From NCBI GenBank assembly GCA_009726075.1, contig WLND01000114.1, forward strand, positions 1-6,196: 6,196 bases of DNA, given 5' to 3'. The DNA comes from Actinomycetota bacterium. GTDB taxonomy: Bacteria; Actinomycetota; Actinomycetes; S36-B12. Position 1 is the first letter of the stretch. The number at the start of each line of letters is the position of its first letter. This document shows, in pieces, positions 1-5,059 of this stretch. The position numbers were made by a program, and so were the translations under genes. The notes beneath the pieces were generated by a model. The model was given only the letters and a program-made list of their open reading frames with translations, was not told where the DNA came from and searched no databases.

Positions 1-273
1 GACCGCGATCCGCACTGGCCCTCCGTGGCGCTGCAGCTCGGCGAAGCGATCAAGCGCCTTGGCGTCCGCCCCCTCGACCGGATCCTCACACGCATCGTCG
101 CCACCCATGCCGTCCTGCTCCTCCGCCGATGGGTCGATGATCCCGACCTCACCGACGAATGGGCCAACATCGCCATCGAGGCCCGGCTGCCGTCCGGAGC
201 CATGCGACGCCTGCCCCGGCCGACGCACCCCCTGTGCGGATGCCGCTGGCCGGACGCAGGGCGCGCGGCCTGA
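1..273 (+). CDS. Probable ThiF/E1-like family protein, C-terminal fragment
   Basis: The frame is open from base 1 and stops with TGA at 271-273, giving the last 90 residues of a gene whose start lies outside the window. A GTG at 25 is internal and is not a credible start. Seen in sequence: a helical segment rich in Leu, Ile and Arg around residues 9-46, then a Trp-containing acidic stretch, then HPLCGC at residues 76-81 close to the C-terminus. From family knowledge, a late HPxCGC motif is typical of E1-like/ThiF-fold proteins, including those annotated as TOMM leader-binding or cyclodehydratase partners, and such a gene commonly sits just upstream of this ABC1 gene in actinobacteria (the Rv3196 position). 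The adenylylation domain is not visible, so activity cannot be claimed. The gene ends 24 bp before the ABC1 gene on the same strand, so partial read-through is possible. Assignment is moderate and rests partly on synteny. Confidence 0.6.
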   Translation, partial: DRDPHWPSVALQLGEAIKRLGVRPLDRILTRIVATHAVLLLRRWVDDPDLTDEWANIAIEARLPSGAMRRLPRPTHPLCGCRWPDAGRAA

Positions 274-285
274 CCCAAGACAGGT

Positions 286-297
286 CACAATGGGCCC
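286..297 (+). promoter_or_regulatory. Putative -10 box for leaderless ABC1 transcript
   Basis: CACAAT at 286-291 resembles the TAnnnT -10 hexamer except at its first base. Six bases separate it from the GTG at 298, so the expected +1 is the G of that start codon. No recognisable -35 lies at the usual distance. The only Shine-Dalgarno-like run (AGGT, 282-285) is 12 bases from the start, which is long. A short inverted repeat TGACC/GGTCA (271-275 and 283-287) overlaps the box and could be an operator or chance. Inferred, not demonstrated. Confidence 0.35.
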
Positions 298-1614
298 GTG
301 GTCGAACTCCCCCGCAATGCCCTCACCCGCGGCGTCAAGATGGCCGCACTGCCCGTGTCGTATGCCGGACGATCCGCCCTCGGCTTCGGCAAGCGAGTCG
401 GCGGCCGGCCCGCCGAGGCTGTTGCCGCCGAGCTCCAGCAGCGAACCGCCGAGCAGATGTTCAAGGTCCTCGGCGAGCTCAAGGGCGGGGCCATGAAGGT
501 CGGCCAGGCGCTGAGCATCTTCGAGGCCGCCCTCCCCGAGGAGTTCGCAGCCCCCTACCGGGCCACGCTCACCAAGCTCCAGGATGCCGCGCCGCCTCTG
601 CCGGCCGAGAGCATCCACAAGATCCTCGCTGCCGAGATCGGCGACGACTGGCGCGATCGCTTCGCCGAGTTCTCCGACGTGCCCGCAGCCGCCGCCTCCA
701 TCGGCCAGGTGCACAAGGCCACCTGGCACGACGGTCGTGTCGTCGCAGTCAAGGTGCAGTACCCGGGCGCCGACAAGGCCCTCATGGCAGACCTGAACCA
801 GCTGGCCCGCATGGGCAAGCTCTTCGCCTCCTGGATCCCCGGGATCGAGATCCGACCCCTCATCGACGAGCTGCGCGATCGCGTCGCCGAGGAGCTCGAC
901 TACCTGCGCGAGTCGCAGAGCCAGCGCGCCTACGCCGCCGCATTCGAGGGCGACGACGACTTCCTTATTCCCCACGTGCTCGTCGCCTCGCCCCACGTCA
1001 TCATCACCGAGTGGGTCGACGGCACGCCCCTGTCGGCGATCATCGCCGGCGGCACGCAGGATGAGCGCGACCGCGCCGGCACCCTGCTCGAGCGATTCCT
1101 GCTCTGCGGGCCGGCTCGCGCCGGCCTGCTCCACGCCGATCCCCACCCGGGCAATTTCCGGATGACCCCGGACGGACGCCTCTGCGTGCTCGACTTCGGC
1201 GCCGTCGCGCACCTTCCCGACGGACTGCCACTGGCGATGGGCACCCTGCTGCGCCTGGCCCAGTCGGGCGATGCCGAGACCGTGCTCGAGGGGCTGCGGT
1301 CTGAGGGTTTCGTTCGCCCGCACATCGAGATCGATGCCCAGCAGGTGCTCGACTACCTCGACCCGTTCGTCGAGCCAGCCCGCTACGACTCCTTCACGTT
1401 CTCACGCGACTGGATGCGTGGGCAGTTCACCCGACTCAACAACGTCCGCGATCCAGACTTCAGCGTCGGCCTCAAGCTCAACCTCCCGCCCTCGTACGCG
1501 TTGATCCACCGCGTCTGGCTCGGCACGATCGGCGTGCTGTGCCAGCTCGGGGCAACCGTGCCTATGCGCGCTGAGCTCGAGCGATGGGCGCCCGGCTTCG
1601 TCGAGGCGCCCTAG
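298..1614 (+). CDS. ABC1/UbiB-family atypical kinase (ATPase)
   Basis: This 438-residue protein carries all hallmarks of the ABC1 (UbiB/ADCK/Coq8) protein-kinase-like family. The KxGQ motif is K67-V-G-Q70 inside a glycine-rich GELKGGAMKVGQ segment. The alanine-rich nucleotide loop is A131-S134, followed by IGQVHKA. The ATP-binding lysine is K152 in VAVKVQ. The family ExD motif is E199-L-D201. The catalytic-loop equivalent is HADPHPGN (279-286) and the metal-binding DFG is D299-G301. Length and ending (PGFVEAP) closely match the actinobacterial group that includes mycobacterial Rv3197. Family members generally act as ATPases rather than classical kinases; elsewhere they support quinone or lipid biosynthesis, and the mycobacterial homologue has been linked to macrolide tolerance. 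The substrate here is unknown. GTG at 298 is chosen because the N-terminus then aligns with the family and a -10-like box lies just upstream. The gene converges on uvrD2 with only 28 bp between stop codons. Confidence 0.93.
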   Translation: MVELPRNALTRGVKMAALPVSYAGRSALGFGKRVGGRPAEAVAAELQQRTAEQMFKVLGELKGGAMKVGQALSIFEAALPEEFAAPYRATLTKLQDAAPPLPAESIHKILAAEIGDDWRDRFAEFSDVPAAAASIGQVHKATWHDGRVVAVKVQYPGADKALMADLNQLARMGKLFASWIPGIEIRPLIDELRDRVAEELDYLRESQSQRAYAAAFEGDDDFLIPHVLVASPHVIITEWVDGTPLSAIIAGGTQDERDRAGTLLERFLLCGPARAGLLHADPHPGNFRMTPDGRLCVLDFGAVAHLPDGLPLAMGTLLRLAQSGDAETVLEGLRSEGFVRPHIEIDAQQVLDYLDPFVEPARYDSFTFSRDWMRGQFTRLNNVRDPDFSVGLKLNLPPSYALIHRVWLGTIGVLCQLGATVPMRAELERWAPGFVEAP

Positions 1615-1642
1615 AACCGCAGTTCCCGGATCGAACGGCTGA

Positions 1643-3751
1643 TCAGGCGAGGGCAAGGATCGACAGCACTGCGCTGCCGTACAACTCGAGCTTCGCCGGC
1701 CCGAACCCCGGAATCTCGGACAGGTCTTCGAGGCTCGCCGGCTGGCGCTCCACGATCGCCATGAGGGTCGCATCGGTGAAGACGAGATAGGCGGGCACCT
1801 CGCGCTCCTTGGCCCGGCTCACCCGCCACCGCTTCAGGGCCTCCCACTGCTCGAGGTTGAAGTCACTCGGGCATGTTCGGCATCGGCCCATCGTTCGCTC
1901 CGGTGCGGTGACCAGGCCCTTGTGGCAGACCCGGCACTTGGCCGGCCCCTTGTGACGCTGCTCGACGAGGGCCCGCCTTGTGCCCCTCGTGACACTCGAG
2001 CCGACACCGCCGCTCAGGGCCTCGGGATTCGCGGCGACGAGAAAGCGGCTGGCCGATCGCGAGGCGCGACCCCCCGGCTGACGCGATCGTGCCCAGGACA
2101 GGTGCAGGTTGTCCTTCGCCCGCGTAATGCCGACGTAGAACAGTCGCCGCTCCTCGTCGACGTCGGACGTATCGTCGCCGGCCGGCTGCGCATCCCGGCC
2201 AGCTCCCCCGGACTGCGCATGGCGCAGCGGCAGCAGCCCCTCGCTGCAGCCGATGATGAAGACGGTCTCCCACTCAAGGCCCTTCGCCGAGTGGAGCGAT
2301 GCGAGCGTCACGGCGTCTGCCGTCGGTGCGTGCTGCGACTGCGCCCGGTGATCGAGCTCGGCGACAAGCGCCGAGACGTCCATCGCAGGGTGATCGTCGG
2401 CAAGCGATACGAGCGCCGAAAGCGACTCCCAACGCTCGCGCACTGCCCCGCCACCGACGGGCGGATCCTGTGTCCACCCGGCTGCCCGGAGCACGCTGCG
2501 AACCTCGAGCCCGAGCGGCCCGGTGGCCTCGCCGGCCCTGGCCGCACCCCGAAGCCGGGTGATCGCCTCGCGGATCTCGGGACGATCGAAGAAGCGCTCG
2601 GCCCCGCGCATCATGACCGGGACGCCCCTGGCCGACATCGCAGCCTCGATCTCGGCCGACTGGGCGTTGATGCGGAACAGCACGGCGATATCGCGAGCCG
2701 CCGCACCCTCATCGAGGTACTGCCTCACGCGGTCGGCGACGGCTGCCGCCTCGTCGACGTCGTCATCCGTGATCGACACGGTCGGCACTGCGCCCGCCGG
2801 CCGGGTCGAGCGCAGGCGCAGCGTGGCCGCGGTCGGCGCCTGGGCGATCACCGAGTTGGCGAGCGTCACGATCGGCTCGGTGCAGCGGTAGCAGTTGACG
2901 AGCCGTACCTCGGCGGCTCCGGGAAACTCGCGGTGAAAATTCACGAGGTAGTCGGACGTTGCCCCCGTGAACGAGTAGATCGTCTGGCTCACGTCGCCCA
3001 CGACGCACAGATCGTCGCCGTCGCCGCGCCAGAGGTCGAGCAGTCTGCGCTGCAACGGGTTCACGTCCTGGAATTCGTCGACGGTGAACCAGCGATACGC
3101 GGTGCGCACCTCATCGGCGATATCGGGCCGGGTCTGCAGCGCGCCCACGGTCACGAGCAGCACGTCCTCGAAATCGAGGCGGCCGCGCCGGGCCTTGAGG
3201 TCGTCGTAGGCCGAGTAGACCCGCGCCACGTCGGCAGGATCGATGGCCCAGTCGCGCTCGGCACCTCGCGGGTCGGTCAGCAGATCGCGCGGGGTCAGCT
3301 CGGAGACCTTCGCCCATTCGATGTCGGACGAGAGGTCGCGCAGGACGGCCTGGCTCACCGCGACACCGCAGGAGGACGCGGCCTCCGCCACCACCCTGAT
3401 CTTGCTCGGCAGCAGGTCGGGGAAGGCCTGACCCGACAGCCTCGGCCAGAAATAGCGCAGCTGGCGCAGCGCCGCCGCGTGAAAGGTGCGCACCGCCACA
3501 GTCTCGACCCCGAGCTCGCGCAGCCGGCCACGCATCTCGCCCGCGGCCCGGGCAGTGAAGGTGACGGCCAGCGACCTTCGGGCCTCATGCTCGCCGGTCG
3601 CCACCCCGTAGGCGATGCGGTGCGTTATCGCCCGCGTCTTGCCCGTGCCGGCCCCCGCGAGGACCACGACCGGCCCGGTCAGCGAGGTTGCGACAGCCCG
3701 CTGCTCGTCGTCGAGGTGCTCAAGGGCGGCCTCTGGCGTGGGCGGTGTCAC
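1643..3751 (-). CDS. uvrD2: UvrD2-type SF1A DNA helicase with HRDC domain
   Basis: This 702-residue protein is an ATP-dependent 3'-5' DNA helicase of superfamily 1A, expected in the cytoplasm and nucleoid. Helicase motifs in order: Walker A GAGTGKT (33-39), motif Ia VTFTARAAGEM (63-73), Walker B DEFQD (225-229), motif III GDVSQTIYSF (252-261), motif IV around NCYRC (286-290), motif V with HSAKGLEWE (487-495), motif VI EERRLFYVGITRAKD (533-547). A tetracysteine module follows, C606-x2-C609-x14-C624-x2-C627, then an HRDC-like domain (about 634-702). This is the architecture described for mycobacterial UvrD2, where the zinc module links the ATPase core to the HRDC domain; length also matches (about 700). 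GTG at 3751 is preferred over an in-frame ATG at 3830-3832, because the extra 27 residues would be encoded by the promoter and repeat region and do not resemble the family. A TACCGT box six bases upstream suggests a leaderless mRNA. In mycobacteria UvrD2 is essential. Two unusual cysteines (C287, C290) flank the motif IV Tyr-Arg. Confidence 0.95.
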   Translation of the reverse strand: MTPPTPEAALEHLDDEQRAVATSLTGPVVVLAGAGTGKTRAITHRIAYGVATGEHEARRSLAVTFTARAAGEMRGRLRELGVETVAVRTFHAAALRQLRYFWPRLSGQAFPDLLPSKIRVVAEAASSCGVAVSQAVLRDLSSDIEWAKVSELTPRDLLTDPRGAERDWAIDPADVARVYSAYDDLKARRGRLDFEDVLLVTVGALQTRPDIADEVRTAYRWFTVDEFQDVNPLQRRLLDLWRGDGDDLCVVGDVSQTIYSFTGATSDYLVNFHREFPGAAEVRLVNCYRCTEPIVTLANSVIAQAPTAATLRLRSTRPAGAVPTVSITDDDVDEAAAVADRVRQYLDEGAAARDIAVLFRINAQSAEIEAAMSARGVPVMMRGAERFFDRPEIREAITRLRGAARAGEATGPLGLEVRSVLRAAGWTQDPPVGGGAVRERWESLSALVSLADDHPAMDVSALVAELDHRAQSQHAPTADAVTLASLHSAKGLEWETVFIIGCSEGLLPLRHAQSGGAGRDAQPAGDDTSDVDEERRLFYVGITRAKDNLHLSWARSRQPGGRASRSASRFLVAANPEALSGGVGSSVTRGTRRALVEQRHKGPAKCRVCHKGLVTAPERTMGRCRTCPSDFNLEQWEALKRWRVSRAKEREVPAYLVFTDATLMAIVERQPASLEDLSEIPGFGPAKLELYGSAVLSILALA

Positions 3752-3757
3752 TGGGGC

Positions 3758-3763
3758 ACGGTA
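3758..3763 (-). promoter_or_regulatory. -10 box for leaderless uvrD2 transcript
   Basis: Read leftward the sequence is TACCGT, a full match to the actinobacterial TAnnnT -10 consensus. Exactly six bases follow before the GTG at 3751, which puts the predicted +1 on the first base of the start codon. No Shine-Dalgarno sequence lies in the six intervening bases (GCCCCA), consistent with a leaderless mRNA. No clear -35 is visible. The box shares its TA with a candidate -10 on the other strand. Confidence 0.5.
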
Positions 3764-3767
3764 GCGT
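3762..3767 (+). promoter_or_regulatory. Candidate -10 box for mini-ORFs and mycoredoxin
   Basis: Read rightward the sequence is TAGCGT, also TAnnnT. Its first two bases are the same TA pair used by the leftward uvrD2 box. The predicted start site falls at about 3774-3776, at or next to the first ATG (3776) of the duplicated leader. That would make the seven-codon mini-ORF leaderless. No -35 element is evident. Inference from spacing only. Confidence 0.4.
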
Positions 3768-3775
3768 CCTATTCC

Positions 3776-3799
3776 ATGACCAGGGACACCACGCCATGA
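3776..3799 (+). CDS. Putative seven-codon leader ORF, copy 1 (MTRDTTP)
   Basis: ATG at 3776 begins an ORF encoding MTRDTTP that stops with TGA at 3797-3799. The stop overlaps the ATG of the second mini-ORF as ATGA. It has no Shine-Dalgarno sequence but lies eight bases after a TAnnnT box, so it could be the 5' end of a leaderless mRNA. No conserved peptide family is recognised. It may be a coincidental product of the duplication; translation is unproven. Confidence 0.3.
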   Translation: MTRDTTP

Positions 3800-3815
3800 C
3801 CGGGGACACCACGCC
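3776..3815 (+). repeat. Two-copy 20-bp tandem direct repeat in mycoredoxin leader
   Basis: Copy one (3776-3795) is ATGACCAGGGACACCACGCC. Copy two (3796-3815) is identical except A to G at the seventh base. The next four bases (ATGA, 3816-3819) restart the unit and form the mycoredoxin start. Each copy holds an ATG and a GGGA Shine-Dalgarno-like core (AGGGA 3782-3786; GGGGA 3802-3806) nine bases before the next ATG. The duplication therefore copies a complete translation initiation signal. Confidence 0.95.
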
Positions 3816-3819
3816 ATGA
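3796..3819 (+). CDS. Putative seven-codon leader ORF, copy 2 (MTGDTTP)
   Basis: ATG at 3796 begins a second ORF, MTGDTTP, whose TGA (3817-3819) overlaps the mycoredoxin ATG at 3816 as ATGA. It differs from copy 1 only by Arg to Gly at residue 3. AGGGA at 3782-3786 sits nine bases upstream and could serve as its ribosome site. The arrangement is that of translational coupling: a ribosome finishing here could restart on the mycoredoxin start codon. Function is inferred from layout only. Confidence 0.3.
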   Translation: MTGDTTP

Positions 3820-4049
3820 AGATGTACACCACCGTCTGGTGCGGCTACTGCCAGCGCCTCAAGGCGCAGATGACCCGCGAGGGCATCACCTTCGAGGAGA
3901 TCGACATTGAGCACGATGCCGATGCCGCAGCGCTCGTCGAGGCCGTCAACGGAGGCAACCAGACCGTTCCGACCCTCGTCTACGACGACGGCACCGCCGC
4001 GACCAACCCGTCGATCGGGCAGGTCAAGGCCAAGCTCGGCCTGGCGTAG
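3816..4049 (+). CDS. mrx1: Mycoredoxin-1 (glutaredoxin-like)
   Basis: A 77-residue cytoplasmic thioredoxin-fold protein. The redox site is W8-C9-G-Y-C12. The CGYC form in a small glutaredoxin-like protein next to uvrD2 is diagnostic of actinobacterial mycoredoxin-1 (Rv3198A-type). These enzymes reduce protein-mycothiol mixed disulfides, with electrons from mycothiol and mycothiol disulfide reductase. The cis-proline TVP lies at residues 50-52, and the DIEHDADAA and VNGGNQTVPT stretches match the family closely. The length is normal. ATG at 3816 is preferred because of GGGGA nine bases upstream (3802-3806); ATG at 3822 would also leave the fold intact. The gene is divergent from uvrD2, converges on nudC with 14 bp between stops, and is preceded by two chained mini-ORFs in a tandem duplication, which I have not seen described for this family. 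Confidence 0.93.
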   Translation: MKMYTTVWCGYCQRLKAQMTREGITFEEIDIEHDADAAALVEAVNGGNQTVPTLVYDDGTAATNPSIGQVKAKLGLA

Positions 4050-4061
4050 TCGGTCTGCGCC
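4043..4061 (+). terminator. Possible hairpin at the mycoredoxin stop codon
   Basis: GGCGTAG (4043-4049) and CTGCGCC (4055-4061) form a seven-base stem with one G-U pair and a five-base loop (TCGGT). The left arm includes the mycoredoxin stop codon and the right arm lies just before the nudC stop. No T-run follows, so this is not a classical intrinsic terminator. It may still slow polymerase between two convergent genes. Confidence 0.3.
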
Positions 4062-4063
4062 CC

Positions 4064-5020
4064 TCAGCGCGACCACTCGCCGGGCAGCACCGAGCCGTAC
4101 CAGCGCTCGATCAGCCGACGCGAGATCGACACCGATGACGGGAGCCGGACCGAGCCGTCGGTGCAGCCCTCGAGCAGTTCCTCGCGGGTGAACCAGCGCG
4201 CTTCGGCGATCTCCTCGCCGTCCACCGTGATGTCGGTCTGCGCGGTCCACGCGTGGTACCCGAGCATGAGCGAGCACGGAAACGGCCACGGCTGGCTCCC
4301 GAGGTACATGAGGTCATCGGTGCCCGGGTCGATGACGACGCCGGTTTCCTCTGCCAGCTCGCGGCGCACCGCCGCCTCTGCAGACTCGCCCGCCTCGACG
4401 AACCCGGCAAAGGTCGAATAGGTGCCGGCCGGCCAGTCGACGTGCCGGCCCAGCAGCGCCCGATCGAGCGGATCCCGCACCAGCACGATCACGGCCGGAT
4501 CCGTCCTCGGGAAGTGATCGATCGAATCGTCCTCGCACCGCAGTGACCACCCGGCCTGCTCGACCGAGAGCGCCTTGCCGCACATCGTGCACCAGCGCGT
4601 GCGCGCCCGCCAGTTGTCGAGGGCCACCGCCGCGACGCTGAGCCCCGCGTCCAGATCCGATAGGCCGCTGCCGATCCGCCGCAGCGACGACCACTCGACC
4701 TGCGGCGGCAGGGCCGGGTGACCCTGCTCCTGGGATTCGAGGTGCACCGCGTAATAGGCGCGTCCGTCTTCGTCGATCCCGAGGAACGAGAGGGACGCGA
4801 GGGACGCGAGGTCGTCGATTGCCGTGAGCGGGGTCAGCACGAGGCTCGGCGCCGAGCCACCTGCCAGCACTGCGGTCGCACTGCCGTTCACCCACATCGC
4901 CAGCGAGCTCGAGTCGCTTCGCCGGGCGGCCTGCCACGGCACATCGATGCGCCGGTGGGCAGCGCGGTCCATTGCGCTGCGCGAGAGCAGCAGATCATCG
5001 AGGAGCCGGGGGTTGGTCAC
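4064..5020 (-). CDS. nudC: NudC-type NAD(H) pyrophosphatase, Nudix family
   Basis: This 318-residue cytoplasmic hydrolase is expected to cleave NADH/NAD+ to NMN(H) and AMP; bacterial homologues also remove NAD caps from RNA 5' ends. The N-terminal NUDIX-like domain spans about 1-135. A zinc-ribbon region starts at C144-x2-C147. HFPRTDPAVIVLV (169-181) leads into the catalytic domain. The Nudix box is complete: G206-x5-E212-x7-R220-E-L-x-E-E225-x-G227. The NADH-specific signature SQPWPFPxS is intact at 242-250. The expected second cysteine pair is C162-x2-D165, so the zinc site is not a standard C4. GTG at 5020 is chosen because TACTGT lies six bases upstream and the N-terminus (VTNPRLL) then fits the family length. 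The same frame stays open to 5632 but only as the antisense of the acyltransferase gene. It is convergent with mycoredoxin and divergent from the acyltransferase. A short LAS-LAS repeat (71-76) comes from a 9-bp tandem repeat. Confidence 0.93.
   Translation of the reverse strand: MTNPRLLDDLLLSRSAMDRAAHRRIDVPWQAARRSDSSSLAMWVNGSATAVLAGGSAPSLVLTPLTAIDDLASLASLSFLGIDEDGRAYYAVHLESQEQGHPALPPQVEWSSLRRIGSGLSDLDAGLSVAAVALDNWRARTRWCTMCGKALSVEQAGWSLRCEDDSIDHFPRTDPAVIVLVRDPLDRALLGRHVDWPAGTYSTFAGFVEAGESAEAAVRRELAEETGVVIDPGTDDLMYLGSQPWPFPCSLMLGYHAWTAQTDITVDGEEIAEARWFTREELLEGCTDGSVRLPSSVSISRRLIERWYGSVLPGEWSR
4781..4810. repeat. 9-bp short tandem repeat inside nudC
   Basis: GAGGGACGC occurs twice in tandem (4790-4798, 4799-4807), followed by GAG and preceded by a degenerate copy, GAGGAACGA (4781-4789). 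The unit is a multiple of three, so slippage keeps frame. It encodes the LASLAS stretch of the NudC N-terminal domain and is probably a harmless local expansion. Confidence 0.8.
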
Positions 5021-5026
5021 GGCCCA

Positions 5027-5032
5027 ACAGTA
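5027..5032 (-). promoter_or_regulatory. -10 box for leaderless nudC transcript
   Basis: Read leftward the sequence is TACTGT, a full TAnnnT match. Six bases (TGGGCC) separate it from the GTG at 5020, so the predicted +1 is the start codon itself, as at uvrD2 and the ABC1 gene. There is no Shine-Dalgarno sequence in the intervening bases and no clear -35. Confidence 0.5.
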
Positions 5033-5034
5033 AT
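5029..5034 (+). promoter_or_regulatory. Weak candidate -10 for acyltransferase gene
   Basis: AGTAAT on the plus strand matches the last four bases of TATAAT and would start transcription near A5041. That gives a leader of about 19 bases containing the GGAGG ribosome site. It overlaps the nudC -10 box. The lack of a -35 and the imperfect first two bases make this tentative. Confidence 0.2.
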
Positions 5035-5049
5035 TGCGTGACACCATGC

Positions 5050-5056
5050 GGAGGTG
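5050..5056 (+). promoter_or_regulatory. Strong ribosome binding site deciding the acyltransferase start
   Basis: GGAGGTG is a near-perfect Shine-Dalgarno sequence. Its GGAGG core ends five bases before the GTG at 5060. The in-frame GTG at 5054 lies inside the Shine-Dalgarno itself, so 5060 is the likelier start. This is the only gene here with a canonical ribosome site. Confidence 0.75.
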
Positions 5057-5059
5057 AAC

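Larger units (their letters stand above)
5016..5042. promoter_or_regulatory. Inverted repeat centred on the nudC -10: candidate operator
   Basis: GTCACG (5016-5021) and CGTGAC (5037-5042) are perfect six-base arms separated by 15 bases. The arm centres are 21 bp apart, about two helical turns. The dyad centre (5029) lies within the nudC -10 box (5027-5032). This geometry suits a dimeric repressor that would cover the start regions of both divergent genes. No regulator can be named, and a chance repeat of this size is possible. Confidence 0.35.

Noticed and set aside
271..287. TGACC/GGTCA inverted repeat upstream of the ABC1 gene as an operator
   Set aside because: Five-base arms are expected often by chance, and an alternative overlapping pairing (CCTG/CAGG) is equally good. 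Mentioned only with the promoter.
159..1064. Plus-strand frame of 301 codons overlapping the ABC1 gene
   Set aside because: Arg/Pro-rich out-of-frame shadow of the ABC1 gene with no motif; the other frame contains all ABC1 family motifs.
1619..1639. Hairpin between the ABC1 gene and uvrD2 (GTTC/GAAC with a seven-base loop) as a terminator
   Set aside because: Only four continuous base pairs plus two beyond a mismatch, and no T-run. Too weak to call.
1922..3799. Long plus-strand open frame of 625 codons opposite uvrD2
   Set aside because: It is the antisense shadow of uvrD2 in GC-rich DNA: composition is rich in Arg, Gly, His and Ala with no recognisable domain, while the opposite strand has every helicase motif. 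Only its last seven codons (MTRDTTP) are discussed, as a separate mini-ORF.
3752..3832. uvrD2 start at the upstream ATG (3830-3832)
   Set aside because: The added 27 residues are encoded by the divergent promoter, the tandem repeat and the beginning of mycoredoxin. GTG at 3751 gives 702 residues, matching known UvrD2.
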